From Sphingomonas koreensis (GTDB lineage Bacteria; Pseudomonadota; Alphaproteobacteria; Sphingomonadales; Sphingomonadaceae): a stretch of 64,000 nt of DNA. Every line of letters starts with the position of its first letter. The stretch's first letter is position 1. The stretch spans positions 419,521 through 483,520 of the forward strand of contig RCZF01000004.1 in NCBI GenBank assembly GCA_006438735.1, read 5' to 3'. Shown piece after piece: positions 9,405-17,345 of this stretch. The notes under the pieces are model-generated. The model was not told the DNA's origin, did not search any database, and saw only the letters and a program-made list of their open reading frames with translations. A program made the translations under genes and the position numbers.

Positions 9405-10783
9405 GTATCACCCACCCCGGCGGAGGCCGGGGCCCAGTTGGGAAGGTTCGCGTTGGTTTGCGGAGCGTCCGCCAACGCGCCGGCCCGCAACTGGGCCCCG
9501 GCCTCCGCCGGGGAAGTGCGGACGCTCGAGGCCTGCCGCCCCAACATCCAGCGCCGCTTGGCGAGGATCGCGTCGGCCTGGCGATTAATCTCGGTGGCCA
9601 CCTGATCGACGCTCATATCGTTATGCGCCGCCGCCTCGGTGACGGTGCGCATCGCCGTCGCAATCGCTTCCCATTCGGGCACCTTGGGCGTCGGCTTCAC
9701 GCGCTCGAGTTGCTCGGCATAAGCGCGGGCGTGGGGATCGTCGCGCAACTCGGGCGCGGCCCAGGCCGATTTGCGCGGCGGCAGATCGCCGGTCAGCGCA
9801 TGAAAGCGCACCTGCATCGCCGGCGTCGAGAGAAAACGGATCAGCTTCCACGCCGCATCCTGCCTATTTGAATGGCGGAAGATCACGAGGCTCGATCCGC
9901 CCGCGTTCGAGACGCCGGGGCCGTCGGGACCGGGCATCGTCGCGGTCGCCCATTCGTCTTGCCGCGCGGCGGGAATGCGCCGTTCGAATTCGCCCAATTG
10001 CCACGGTCCGGTGATGTAGAAGCTGAATCGGCCTTGGTCGAATTCGTCCCATATGTTGGAAATCTCGGTGTTGGCGATCGCCGGGGCCAGCCCCGATCGC
10101 ACCGCGCCGAGATAGAACGCCAGCGCCGCCTTGAAGCCCGGGCTCTCGAAATTGCCGCGGGCATCCTCCGTGACCATCGGCGCGGCCTGCTGCAACCCCA
10201 GCACTTCCAGCGGCTCATATTCGTTGAGCGGAAAGATCGCGGCATAACGGCCGGGGCCGACCAGCCGCTTGATCGCGATCATCTGCGCGCGCCATTCGGC
10301 CCAATCGCGCGGCGGATGAGCATAGCCCGCGCGCTTCAGGATATCGCGGCGGTAGAACAGCAGCCGCGTATCGACATACCAGGGCACGCCGTAGAGACGC
10401 CCGTCGATCCGGCTCGCGTCCCAGATGCCGGGAAAATAATCGGCTGGGTCGATCGCCGGCGTCGCCGCGATACGCGCATCGAGCGGCTGGAGCGCGCCCA
10501 GCGCTTCGAACTCGGGCAGCCAGGAATTGCCGAGCTGCGCCATATCGGGCAGCGAATCGCCGGCGAATCCGGTGAGCAGTTTCTGGTGCGCCTCGGCAAA
10601 CGGCACCTGCTCGATATCGACGCGGATGCCCGGATTGGCCGCCTGGAATTCTGGAATCAGCTGGCCGATCGCATCGCCCTCGGCCCCCATCGCCCAGACG
10701 GTGAGCGTGACGCGGCCGTCGGGTTTGGCGCAGCTGCCTAGCAACAGCGCCGCGACGATCGCCCACGCCGGCCTCCATCTCAC
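9401..10783 (-). CDS. Extracellular sugar-binding lipoprotein (family 1 SBP)
   Basis: Substrate-binding lipoprotein of a CUT1 ABC importer, 460 residues. After the GTG at 10783 (GTGA overlap with the upstream glucanase gene) the protein reads VRWRPAWAIVAALLLGSC, a lipoprotein signal peptide with lipobox LGSC, then the family-1 SBP pattern LTVWAMGAEGDAIGQLIPEFQAANPGI. The last roughly 35 residues do not look like SBP sequence: they are the translation of a palindromic repeat (9415-9513), so the natural C-terminus has been replaced or extended. The bound sugar is unknown; the neighbours suggest a beta-gluco-oligosaccharide. Confidence 0.9.
   Translation of the reverse strand: MRWRPAWAIVAALLLGSCAKPDGRVTLTVWAMGAEGDAIGQLIPEFQAANPGIRVDIEQVPFAEAHQKLLTGFAGDSLPDMAQLGNSWLPEFEALGALQPLDARIAATPAIDPADYFPGIWDASRIDGRLYGVPWYVDTRLLFYRRDILKRAGYAHPPRDWAEWRAQMIAIKRLVGPGRYAAIFPLNEYEPLEVLGLQQAAPMVTEDARGNFESPGFKAALAFYLGAVRSGLAPAIANTEISNIWDEFDQGRFSFYITGPWQLGEFERRIPAARQDEWATATMPGPDGPGVSNAGGSSLVIFRHSNRQDAAWKLIRFLSTPAMQVRFHALTGDLPPRKSAWAAPELRDDPHARAYAEQLERVKPTPKVPEWEAIATAMRTVTEAAAHNDMSVDQVATEINRQADAILAKRRWMLGRQASSVRTSPAEAGAQLRAGALADAPQTNANLPNWAPASAGVGDT
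9415..9513. repeat. Inverted repeat with perfect 26-bp arms inside the SBP gene
   Basis: Positions 9415-9440 and 9488-9513 are perfect 26-bp reverse complements (arm core CGGAGGCCGGGGCCCAG) separated by 47 bp. The element lies inside the 3' end of the binding-protein gene and supplies its last coding residues while keeping the frame and the GTGA overlap with the permease gene. It resembles the short palindromic repeats scattered in sphingomonad genomes, of which this window has several other sequence types. Confidence 0.85.
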
Positions 10784-12198
10784 TGCGACAGCCAGCCTCC
10801 CGAAAAGCCCGCGCGGATCAGCCCGCGACGGATGTGCGGATTGGTGCGCATCGTCGCCCAGATCATGCCGCTGCGCCAGTTTTCGATGCCGCCGACGATC
10901 GGCCCCTGATCGATGCCGAGATAATCGTCGTCCACCCAGCATAGCCCCTCGACGATCCTGCCTTTGGGCGTCGCCGGGCCGGTCGACAGCGTCGGATTGA
11001 ACGAATCTAGAAATCCGTATTTGCCGTAGATCGCCGAGCCGTAACGGCCGTGCATCGCGCCGATCGCGGGCAGCACGATATCGGGCGCAAACGCGATCGA
11101 TCCGGCCGCGGCGGTCGGCGCGATCGTCCCGTCATCGACGCCGTCCGCGCCCGGGCCGCGCGCCGAATAGCCGGTGAAGGTCCGCGCCCGGCCGCCGAAC
11201 TCGCGCGTGATCCCGCCCGGCCCGTCGCATGCCGTCAATCCCCAGATGTCCGGCCCATAACCGATCCAGCCGCGCGGGTTGGCGATCGCATAATCGCGCT
11301 GGGCATAGGTCGCGCGCCGGCTGTTTTCGAAATAATCGATGCCGTGGGTACGCGTGAAATTGTCCTGGATGCCGCGGAAATCGATCCACAGATTGGAATA
11401 TTGATAGACGAACAGCGACGGGAACAGCAGATGCGGCTCGCCGTAATCGCCGCCCCATTGCGGCTGGAAGCGCGAGGTCAGATCCTCCTGCGTGCCGGCC
11501 TGCACCGGGTGCGTCGGCGATCCCAGCGCGAGCACATAGAGCAGCAGCGCCTCGTTGAACTGGCTCCACTTGGCGGGGATGAAGCCGCTTTCCGGATGCC
11601 AGCCCATCGACACGAACGGATAGGCCGGGCGGATCCAGTTCCAATCGACCGCGCCGTAGATTTGATCGGCGAGCGTTCTGATCCTGATTTCGTCGGGATG
11701 CGCGCTGTCGAACCAGCTTTGCGCAAACAGAATGCCGCCGAGCAGCAGCGTGGTGTCGATGGTTGAGAGCTCGGTCTGTTCAAATCGCTCGCCGGTATCC
11801 ATGTCCAGAAAATGGTAGAAAAAGCCCTTGTAGCCGCTGACCCCCGTGGCACCGGGCCCCTGCGGCGCGTTGGCGAAAAATTCGAGCGTGGCGAGCGTGC
11901 GCGCGCGCGCCTGATCGCGGCTGATCCAGCCGTGCAGCACGCCGATCGGATAGGCCGTCAGCGCAAAGCCGACGGCAGCGATCGAGGCGAAGGATTTGGT
12001 CGGCCAGCGATCGGGCGCCAAGCCGTTCTTGGGGTTGGTCGTTTCCCAGAAGAAGCGGAAGGTGCGCTCCTGTAGATCATCGATCGGCGGCGTTTCGTCG
12101 ATCAGCGCGGCCTTGGGACGGACGCCGGCGGCGCACCCCGCAACCAGCCCGCCAAGCGCGACGCTGGACCATCCGAGAACTTCACGACGACTGAACAA
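10780..12198 (-). CDS. Glucoamylase-like (GH144/PF10091) lipoprotein, probable beta-1,2-glucanase
   Basis: Exported glycoside hydrolase of about 472 residues in the 'glycoamylase' family PF10091, whose characterised members are GH144 endo-beta-1,2-glucanases. The start is uncertain: I prefer the TTG at 12198 because a GGAG lies 5 nt upstream and the protein then begins FSRREVLGWSSVALGGLVAGC, a twin-arginine signal with a lipobox; an alternative TTG lies at 12243. Characteristic stretches are RTFRFFWETTNPKNGLAPDRW, MGWHPESGFIPAKWSQFNE, YSNLWIDFRG and WGLTACDGPGG. It is expected to be anchored in the periplasm or outer membrane and to feed oligosaccharides to the importer whose binding protein overlaps its stop codon. 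Confidence 0.82.
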   Translation of the reverse strand: MFSRREVLGWSSVALGGLVAGCAAGVRPKAALIDETPPIDDLQERTFRFFWETTNPKNGLAPDRWPTKSFASIAAVGFALTAYPIGVLHGWISRDQARARTLATLEFFANAPQGPGATGVSGYKGFFYHFLDMDTGERFEQTELSTIDTTLLLGGILFAQSWFDSAHPDEIRIRTLADQIYGAVDWNWIRPAYPFVSMGWHPESGFIPAKWSQFNEALLLYVLALGSPTHPVQAGTQEDLTSRFQPQWGGDYGEPHLLFPSLFVYQYSNLWIDFRGIQDNFTRTHGIDYFENSRRATYAQRDYAIANPRGWIGYGPDIWGLTACDGPGGITREFGGRARTFTGYSARGPGADGVDDGTIAPTAAAGSIAFAPDIVLPAIGAMHGRYGSAIYGKYGFLDSFNPTLSTGPATPKGRIVEGLCWVDDDYLGIDQGPIVGGIENWRSGMIWATMRTNPHIRRGLIRAGFSGGWLSQ

Positions 12199-12270
12199 AG
12201 GCGACTCCGATAATTCGAACAAAGATCCGGCCGCGCCAAGCAAACGACGCGGCCGGCAGGGAGGAAGGGG

Positions 12271-13305
12271 TCAGAGACGCATCGATCGGCGGGCGCCGGC
12301 CGCATCCGCCAGGCGATCGCTCGATCCGCGCACGATCAATTGGGGGACGAGATGTTCCGGGGCGCCGGGCGGCGCGTCGGGCCGCTCGATCGTATCGATC
12401 AGCCGCTCGACCGCGCGTTCGCCGAGCGCGGCGATGCGGATGCCCATCGTGCTCAACGCCGGCGTCACATAGCGCGCGATCGGCACGTCGTCGAAGCCGA
12501 TGATCGCACAATCGCGCGGCACGGAGATGCCGGCGTTGATCAGCGTGACCATGCACCCGACGCCCATGATGTCGTTGGCGGAAAACACGCCGTCCACGTC
12601 GCCGCGCGCGATGATCGCGCCGGCGGCGGCGATGCCGGCTTCCTCGCTGAAATCGCCCGGCAGCACCAGCGGATCGGCATCGCCCAGCAGCTCGGCGGCG
12701 GCTTCGCGAAAGCCGCGGGCGCGCTCCTCGGCATCGGCATTTCCCTCGGGGCCGGCGATGTGGGCGAGCCGCGTGCAGCCCTGCTGTGCGAGATGCGCCA
12801 CCGCCGCACGCGCGCCGGCATGATTGTCGATCACGATCGAGGCGTGCCGCGGCCCGCCGACCTTGCTGCCCAGCACCACCGCCGGCAGCCCGCCGGGCAG
12901 CGCGCGCGCCAGCGCGTCAGCGTCGATCTGCGCGGACATCACCAGCAAGCCATCGACCCGCCCGCGCATCGCTCGGATCGCCGCGGCGCTTTCATCGGCG
13001 TCGCCGTGCATGTTCGACAGCAGCAATTGCAGCCCGCGGCGGTGCGCGGCGTAATCGATGCCGCGGATAATCTCGGAAAAGAACTCGCCGAACAGATCGG
13101 GCAGCACCACGCCGATCGTGTTCGACCGCCGCGTCGAAAGGCTGCGCGCGCCGAGATGCGGCACATAATCGAGCGCACGCGCCGCCTCGATCACGCGCTC
13201 GCGGGTCTTCGCCGTCACGCTGCGATGCCCATTGAGCGCCCGCGACGCGGACGCCACCGACACGTCGGCCTTTCGCGCAACATCGCGGATCGTCGCGGTC
13301 GGCAT
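12271..13305 (-). CDS. LacI family transcriptional regulator
   Basis: Sugar-responsive repressor of about 344 residues. The N-terminal helix-turn-helix ATIRDVARKADVSVASASRALNG with the following hinge is a textbook LacI domain, and the rest is a periplasmic-binding-protein-like sensor ending in GFDDVPIARYVTPALSTMGI. The ATG at 13305 gives the usual MPTATIRDVA start; an in-frame ATG at 13326 preceded by weaker signals is possible. It is the first gene after the operator at 13378-13391 and precedes the glucanase gene, so it probably controls its own operon. Confidence 0.93.
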   Translation of the reverse strand: MPTATIRDVARKADVSVASASRALNGHRSVTAKTRERVIEAARALDYVPHLGARSLSTRRSNTIGVVLPDLFGEFFSEIIRGIDYAAHRRGLQLLLSNMHGDADESAAAIRAMRGRVDGLLVMSAQIDADALARALPGGLPAVVLGSKVGGPRHASIVIDNHAGARAAVAHLAQQGCTRLAHIAGPEGNADAEERARGFREAAAELLGDADPLVLPGDFSEEAGIAAAGAIIARGDVDGVFSANDIMGVGCMVTLINAGISVPRDCAIIGFDDVPIARYVTPALSTMGIRIAALGERAVERLIDTIERPDAPPGAPEHLVPQLIVRGSSDRLADAAGARRSMRL

Positions 13306-13377
13306 GGTCGTCGGCGATCCCTTCATGCGCGTCGGCGCGCCCGATCGGTCATCACCGCCGGCACGCCTGACCAGAAA

Positions 13378-13391
13378 TGTAACCGTTTCCA
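13378..13391 (-). promoter_or_regulatory. LacI-family operator in the lacI promoter
   Basis: On the minus strand the 14-mer TGGAAACGGTTACA matches the general LacI-family operator TGNAANCGNTTNCA, with the central CG pair and both half sites intact. It lies 73 bp upstream of the lacI start and 35 bp after the ATPase stop. A weak promoter overlaps it (TTGCGG, 17 bp, TACATT on the minus strand), so binding would block initiation. This points to autoregulated control of lacI and the sugar operon behind it. Confidence 0.7.
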
Positions 13392-13425
13392 CCGCGCCCC
13401 GCAACCGCGTTGGCGTGGGCGTTTC

Positions 13426-14538
13426 TCAAGCAGCGTGCCGCACCGCCGAGGGCCGCGCATGCGCCAGCGACGCGCCGGCGGCATCGAACAGATGCAGCCG
13501 CTCGGCCGGCAACCGCACGCTCAGCCGCTCGGTCGCGCCGTCGAGCCGGCCGGGCAGCTGGCACGCGAACGGCGCATCGTCGCCGGCGAGATCGAGATAG
13601 GCGATGTGCGCGCCGCCGACCGATTCGATCATCGCCACCGGCCCGGCGACCGTGTTGTCGCCCTCACCCACCAGCACATGCTCGGGCCGCACCCCCAGCG
13701 TCAGCGGCGCGCCCGGCGCTAGCCCCGCCGCGTCGATCGCCGTGCGCACCGCCGTCCCGTCGGCGAGCCGCACGACCGCACCGTCAGGGCGCGGATCGGC
13801 CAGCGTCGCCGCGAGGAAGTTCATCGCCGGCGATCCGATGAAGCCCGCCACGAAGCGCGTCGCCGGCCGATCGTACAGCGCGTCGGGCGTGCCGACCTGT
13901 TCGATCCGGCCCCCCGACAGCACGACGATCCGATCGGCCAGCGTCATCGCCTCGATCTGATCGTGCGTCACGTAAATCATCGTCGCGCCCAGCGCCTTGT
14001 GCAGCCGCGCGAATTCATAGCGCATCCGCAAGCGCAACGCGGCATCGAGGTTCGACAGCGGCTCGTCGAACAGGAACACGCTGGGTTGCCGTACGATCGC
14101 GCGGCCGATCGCGACGCGCTGGCGCTGACCGCCCGATAGCGCGCGGGGCTTGCGATCGAGCAGGTGGGTGATGTCGAGCGTCGCCGCCGCCGCCTCGACC
14201 GCCGCGTCGATCGCGGCCCGCGGCAGGCGTTGCAGCTTGAGCGCGAAGCCGAGGTTCTGCCGCACCGTCATGTGCGGATAGAGCGCATAGGATTGGAACA
14301 CCATCGCGATGCCGCGATCCGCCGGCGCCACATCGTCGACCACTCGGCCGCCGATCGAGACATGCCCGGCGCTGGGCGCATCGAGCCCCGCGATCAGCCG
14401 CAGCAGCGTCGATTTGCCGCACCCCGAAGGGCCGACGAACACCACGAACTCGCCGTCGGCGATCGCCAGATCGACGTCGCGCAGCACCTCGATCGCGCCG
14501 AAGCCCTTCGCCACACCGGCCAGCTCGACCGTCGCCAT
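13426..14538 (-). CDS. Sugar ABC transporter ATP-binding protein (UgpC/MsmK/MalK type)
   Basis: ATPase subunit of a carbohydrate ABC importer, 370 residues. Walker A GPSGCGKST is at residues 36-44, the signature is LSGGQRQRVAIGRAI, Walker B is VFLFDEPLSNLDA, and a H-loop TMIYVTHDQ follows. The C-terminal third is a TOBE domain (LTLGVRPEHV), as in UgpC, MsmK and MalK. It is the first gene of the locus and is separated from the permeases by lacI, the glucanase and the binding protein; multitask ATPases of this type often serve several importers. Start ATG at 14538. Confidence 0.94.
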   Translation of the reverse strand: MATVELAGVAKGFGAIEVLRDVDLAIADGEFVVFVGPSGCGKSTLLRLIAGLDAPSAGHVSIGGRVVDDVAPADRGIAMVFQSYALYPHMTVRQNLGFALKLQRLPRAAIDAAVEAAAATLDITHLLDRKPRALSGGQRQRVAIGRAIVRQPSVFLFDEPLSNLDAALRLRMRYEFARLHKALGATMIYVTHDQIEAMTLADRIVVLSGGRIEQVGTPDALYDRPATRFVAGFIGSPAMNFLAATLADPRPDGAVVRLADGTAVRTAIDAAGLAPGAPLTLGVRPEHVLVGEGDNTVAGPVAMIESVGGAHIAYLDLAGDDAPFACQLPGRLDGATERLSVRLPAERLHLFDAAGASLAHARPSAVRHAA

Positions 14539-14838
14539 CGCTCGCGTCTCTCCTCGTCATCGGCCGCGCCGATCGTTACGGCTGACCCTAATGGCTTGAT
14601 CCGGCGCTGGCCATCCCGGCGGTCGCTCCGGCGAAATCAATTGACTTTTTGCGCTGCAGCATCCACATGCCGCCCATCGAGGCGTCATGCAGCGTGATCG
14701 GGCGTGCGGTAACCATCCGCCGTCCAGGCTCCGCCTCGGTCGATTTTCGGGCTTCCCAAATCACGCGGGGTGTCAATTTCCCCCGCCGCTCGTGCGCCCA
14801 TTCGGCTGCGCGGGTCAGGCCTATTTGAAGGTTTTTCA
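14539..14838. other. 300-bp intergenic region between divergent ABC ATPase and helicase genes
   Basis: The space must hold the promoters of the divergent ATPase and DEAD-box genes. The helicase ribosome-binding site GAAGG is at 14828-14832, 6 bp before its ATG. I found no clear -35/-10 pair, operator or RNA gene here. The long interval on the helicase side would allow a long 5' leader, as known for cold-inducible helicases, but nothing in the sequence proves this. Confidence 0.4.
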
Positions 14839-16443
14839 ATGTCCTTTTCCAAACTCGGCCTCGCCGATCCGCTCGTCCGCGCGCTCGAAGCCAAGGGCTA
14901 TAGCGAGCCCACGCCGATCCAGGCGCAGTCGATCCCCACGCTGCTCGAGGGCCGCGATCTGCTCGGCATCGCGCAGACCGGCACCGGCAAGACCGCCGCG
15001 TTCGTGCTCCCCTCGCTCCAGTCGCTCGCCGCCAGCGGCAAGCGCCCGCTGCCGCACCATTGCCGCATGCTGGTGCTCGCGCCGACGCGCGAGCTCGCCG
15101 GCCAGATCGCCGATAGCGCGCGCAGCTATGGCAAATTCTCGCAGATGAGCGTCGCCACCGTGTTCGGCGGCACCAGCATCGGCAAGAACCGGCAGGATAT
15201 GGCGCGCGGCGTCGATATCCTCGTCGCGACGCCGGGCCGGCTGCTCGATCTGATCGATCAGCGTTACGTCAATCTGTCGATGCTCGAGATCCTGGTGCTC
15301 GACGAGGCCGATCAGATGCTCGATCTCGGCTTCATCCATGCGCTCAGGAAGATCGTCAAACTGCTGCCGCGCCAGCGCCAGTCGCTGTTCTTCTCGGCGA
15401 CGATGCCCAAGGCGATCCGCGAGCTCGCCGATCAGTTCCTCACCGATCCGGCGACCGTTTCGATCAAGCCGGCGGCAACCACCGCCGAGCGCGTCGATCA
15501 ATATGTCACCTTCGTCACGCAGAGCGAGAAGCAGGCGCTGCTGACGATGACGCTCAGCGATCCGGCGATCGAGCGCGTCCTGGTGTTCACTCGCACCAAG
15601 CACGGCGCCGACCGCGTCGTGAAGCTGCTCGGCGGCAACGGCATCGCCGCCAACGCGATCCACGGCAACAAGAGCCAGCCGCAGCGTGAGCGCGCGCTGG
15701 CCGAGTTCAAGGCGGGCCGCGCCAAGGTGCTGGTCGCGACCGACATCGCCGCGCGCGGCATCGACGTCTCGGGGATCAGCCATGTGATCAATTTCGAGCT
15801 GCCCAACGTCGCTGAACAATATGTCCACCGCATCGGCCGCACCGCGCGCGCCGGCGCCAGCGGCATCGCCGTCAGCTTCTGCGCCGATGACGAGCGGCCC
15901 TATCTGCGCGACATCGAAAAGGTGACGCGCCAGAAGGTCGGCATCCAGCCGCTGCCGGAGAATTTCGTCGCCGAGGCGGCGCGGCTCAAGGCGGCGCGCA
16001 CCAAGAACATCGGCGCCGATCCCGCGCCCCGCGTCGAGCGGCAGCGCCAGCCGGCGCGTCCGCGCGCCACGCATCAGCCGCAAGCGACCGCCGACGCGCG
16101 GCGTCAACGCAGCGGCCAGGGCGATCCGCGCCGCCAGGGCGGCCAGCCTTCGGGTGATGCCCGTCGTCAGGGTGGTCAGCCGTCGGGCGACGGCCGTCGC
16201 CAGGGCGGTCAACCGTCGGGCGATGGCCGTCGTCAGGCGACCGGCCACGGCGACAATCGCCGCCCGGCGCAAGGCGAAGGCCAGCGTCCGGCCGGCAATC
16301 GCGGCGGCGACAATCGGCCGCAGCATGTCGGCCACGGCGGCGAGCACCGCCGCCCTGAAGGCGCCCCCGGCCAGGACCGCCGCCGCCCGCAAGCCAACAA
16401 CCGCCGCAGCGGCCCCGGCCGCCCGCACGCCGCACGCGTCTGA
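14839..16443 (+). CDS. DEAD-box RNA helicase, RhlE-like
   Basis: ATP-dependent RNA helicase of 534 residues with a conserved core of about 375 residues: Q motif near GYSEPTPIQ, Walker A AQTGTGKT, PTRELA, TPGR, DEAD, SAT and HRIGRTARAG. The core is followed by a basic, low-complexity tail of about 130 residues rich in Arg, Gln, Gly and Pro, including three tandem copies of RRQGGQPSGD(A/G), which probably binds RNA non-specifically. RhlE-type helicases act in ribosome assembly and mRNA decay, often at low temperature. The start ATG at 14839 follows a good Shine-Dalgarno; the open frame continues upstream without one. Confidence 0.93.
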   Translation: MSFSKLGLADPLVRALEAKGYSEPTPIQAQSIPTLLEGRDLLGIAQTGTGKTAAFVLPSLQSLAASGKRPLPHHCRMLVLAPTRELAGQIADSARSYGKFSQMSVATVFGGTSIGKNRQDMARGVDILVATPGRLLDLIDQRYVNLSMLEILVLDEADQMLDLGFIHALRKIVKLLPRQRQSLFFSATMPKAIRELADQFLTDPATVSIKPAATTAERVDQYVTFVTQSEKQALLTMTLSDPAIERVLVFTRTKHGADRVVKLLGGNGIAANAIHGNKSQPQRERALAEFKAGRAKVLVATDIAARGIDVSGISHVINFELPNVAEQYVHRIGRTARAGASGIAVSFCADDERPYLRDIEKVTRQKVGIQPLPENFVAEAARLKAARTKNIGADPAPRVERQRQPARPRATHQPQATADARRQRSGQGDPRRQGGQPSGDARRQGGQPSGDGRRQGGQPSGDGRRQATGHGDNRRPAQGEGQRPAGNRGGDNRPQHVGHGGEHRRPEGAPGQDRRRPQANNRRSGPGRPHAARV

Positions 16444-16460
16444 CCTGATTTCAGCTTTTC

Positions 16461-16533
16461 TCGTCATCCCCACGAAAGCGGGGACCCATCTCGGACGGTA
16501 GGTGGTGGGTCCCCGCCTGCGGGGGGATGACGG
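16461..16533. repeat. Palindromic repeat (CGGGGACCCATC family)
   Basis: The left arm starts TCGTCATCCCCACGAAAGCG and the right arm ends GCGGGGGGATGACGG; folding gives a long imperfect hairpin downstream of the helicase gene and before the convergent nitroreductase gene. Sister copies occur at 39753-39830 and 45361-45451. In this position it may also act as a transcription terminator. Confidence 0.8.
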
Positions 16534-16574
16534 ATTGATTCCGGGGCAAAACTTCCGGCCCAGTCTACAGCGGG

Positions 16575-17240
16575 TCAGGCGCGGATCGTCAGCCACTCAT
16601 CAGCCGCCGCGCGGTCGCTCCTCAACCGGTTGGCCGGCTCGGCCGCGTCTTCGTAACCGATCGCCATGCCGCAAAACAGCATCCGCTGCTCGGGGATCGC
16701 GAGAAATCGCCCGATCGTCTCGGGATACATCGCCCAACATTCCTGCGGGCAGGTCGCCAGCCCGGCTTCGACCGCGAGCAGCATGACGTTTTCGAGCATC
16801 ATGCCGAGATCGGCCCATTGCGGCGGCCCCATCTGGCGATCGACCGTCACGAACAGGGCGGCGGGCGCGCCGAAGAAATCGAAGTTGCGCGCAAACCAGC
16901 GCCGCCGCGCGTCGCGGTCGTCGCGCGGAATGTCGATCCTCGCGTACATTGCCTCGCCGATCGCGAAGCGGCGGTCGCGATACGGCGCGGTCAGCGCGCG
17001 CGGATAGATGTCATAGGCCGGCGGTTCGCCGGTCCCGGCCGCCAGCACGCCGCGCATGATCGCCTTAAGATCGGCCAGCGACTCGCCGGTCACCAGATCG
17101 ACGTGCCACGGCTGGAGATTGCCGCCGCTCGGCGCGCGCGCGGCCTTCAAGACGATTTCCCTCAACACATCGGGCGCGACCGGCCGATCGAGGAAGCCGC
17201 GCACCGATCGTCTTGCCGCTACGGCTTCCGATACGTTCAT
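16575..17240 (-). CDS. Nitroreductase family protein
   Basis: FMN-dependent NAD(P)H oxidoreductase of 221 residues that reduces nitro groups, quinones or related substrates. The N-terminus carries the FMN-binding RRSVRGFLDRPV segment and APSGGNLQPWH, and the C-terminal half has the GLATCPQECW and NRLRSDR segments seen in this family. The ATG at 17240 gives the expected start and has AAGGAG 10 bp upstream; the open frame running on to 18434 is antisense to the thiolase gene and was rejected. Divergent from the thiolase. Confidence 0.9.
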   Translation of the reverse strand: MNVSEAVAARRSVRGFLDRPVAPDVLREIVLKAARAPSGGNLQPWHVDLVTGESLADLKAIMRGVLAAGTGEPPAYDIYPRALTAPYRDRRFAIGEAMYARIDIPRDDRDARRRWFARNFDFFGAPAALFVTVDRQMGPPQWADLGMMLENVMLLAVEAGLATCPQECWAMYPETIGRFLAIPEQRMLFCGMAIGYEDAAEPANRLRSDRAAADEWLTIRA

Positions 17241-17345
17241 CGCAGGGTCGCTCCTTTTCGACGATCGGGTACGCGCACACCCTTGCCGCTTGCGTAGATT
17301 CGCGCAACAATTCCGTTTCAAAGCAGAACCTGTTGGAGAGCAGAC

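Noticed and set aside
14588..14839. 83-codon open frame on the minus strand opposite the helicase leader
   Set aside because: It starts exactly across from the helicase ATG, has no ribosome-binding site, and its product shows no recognisable pattern; it is most likely a by-product of GC-rich DNA.
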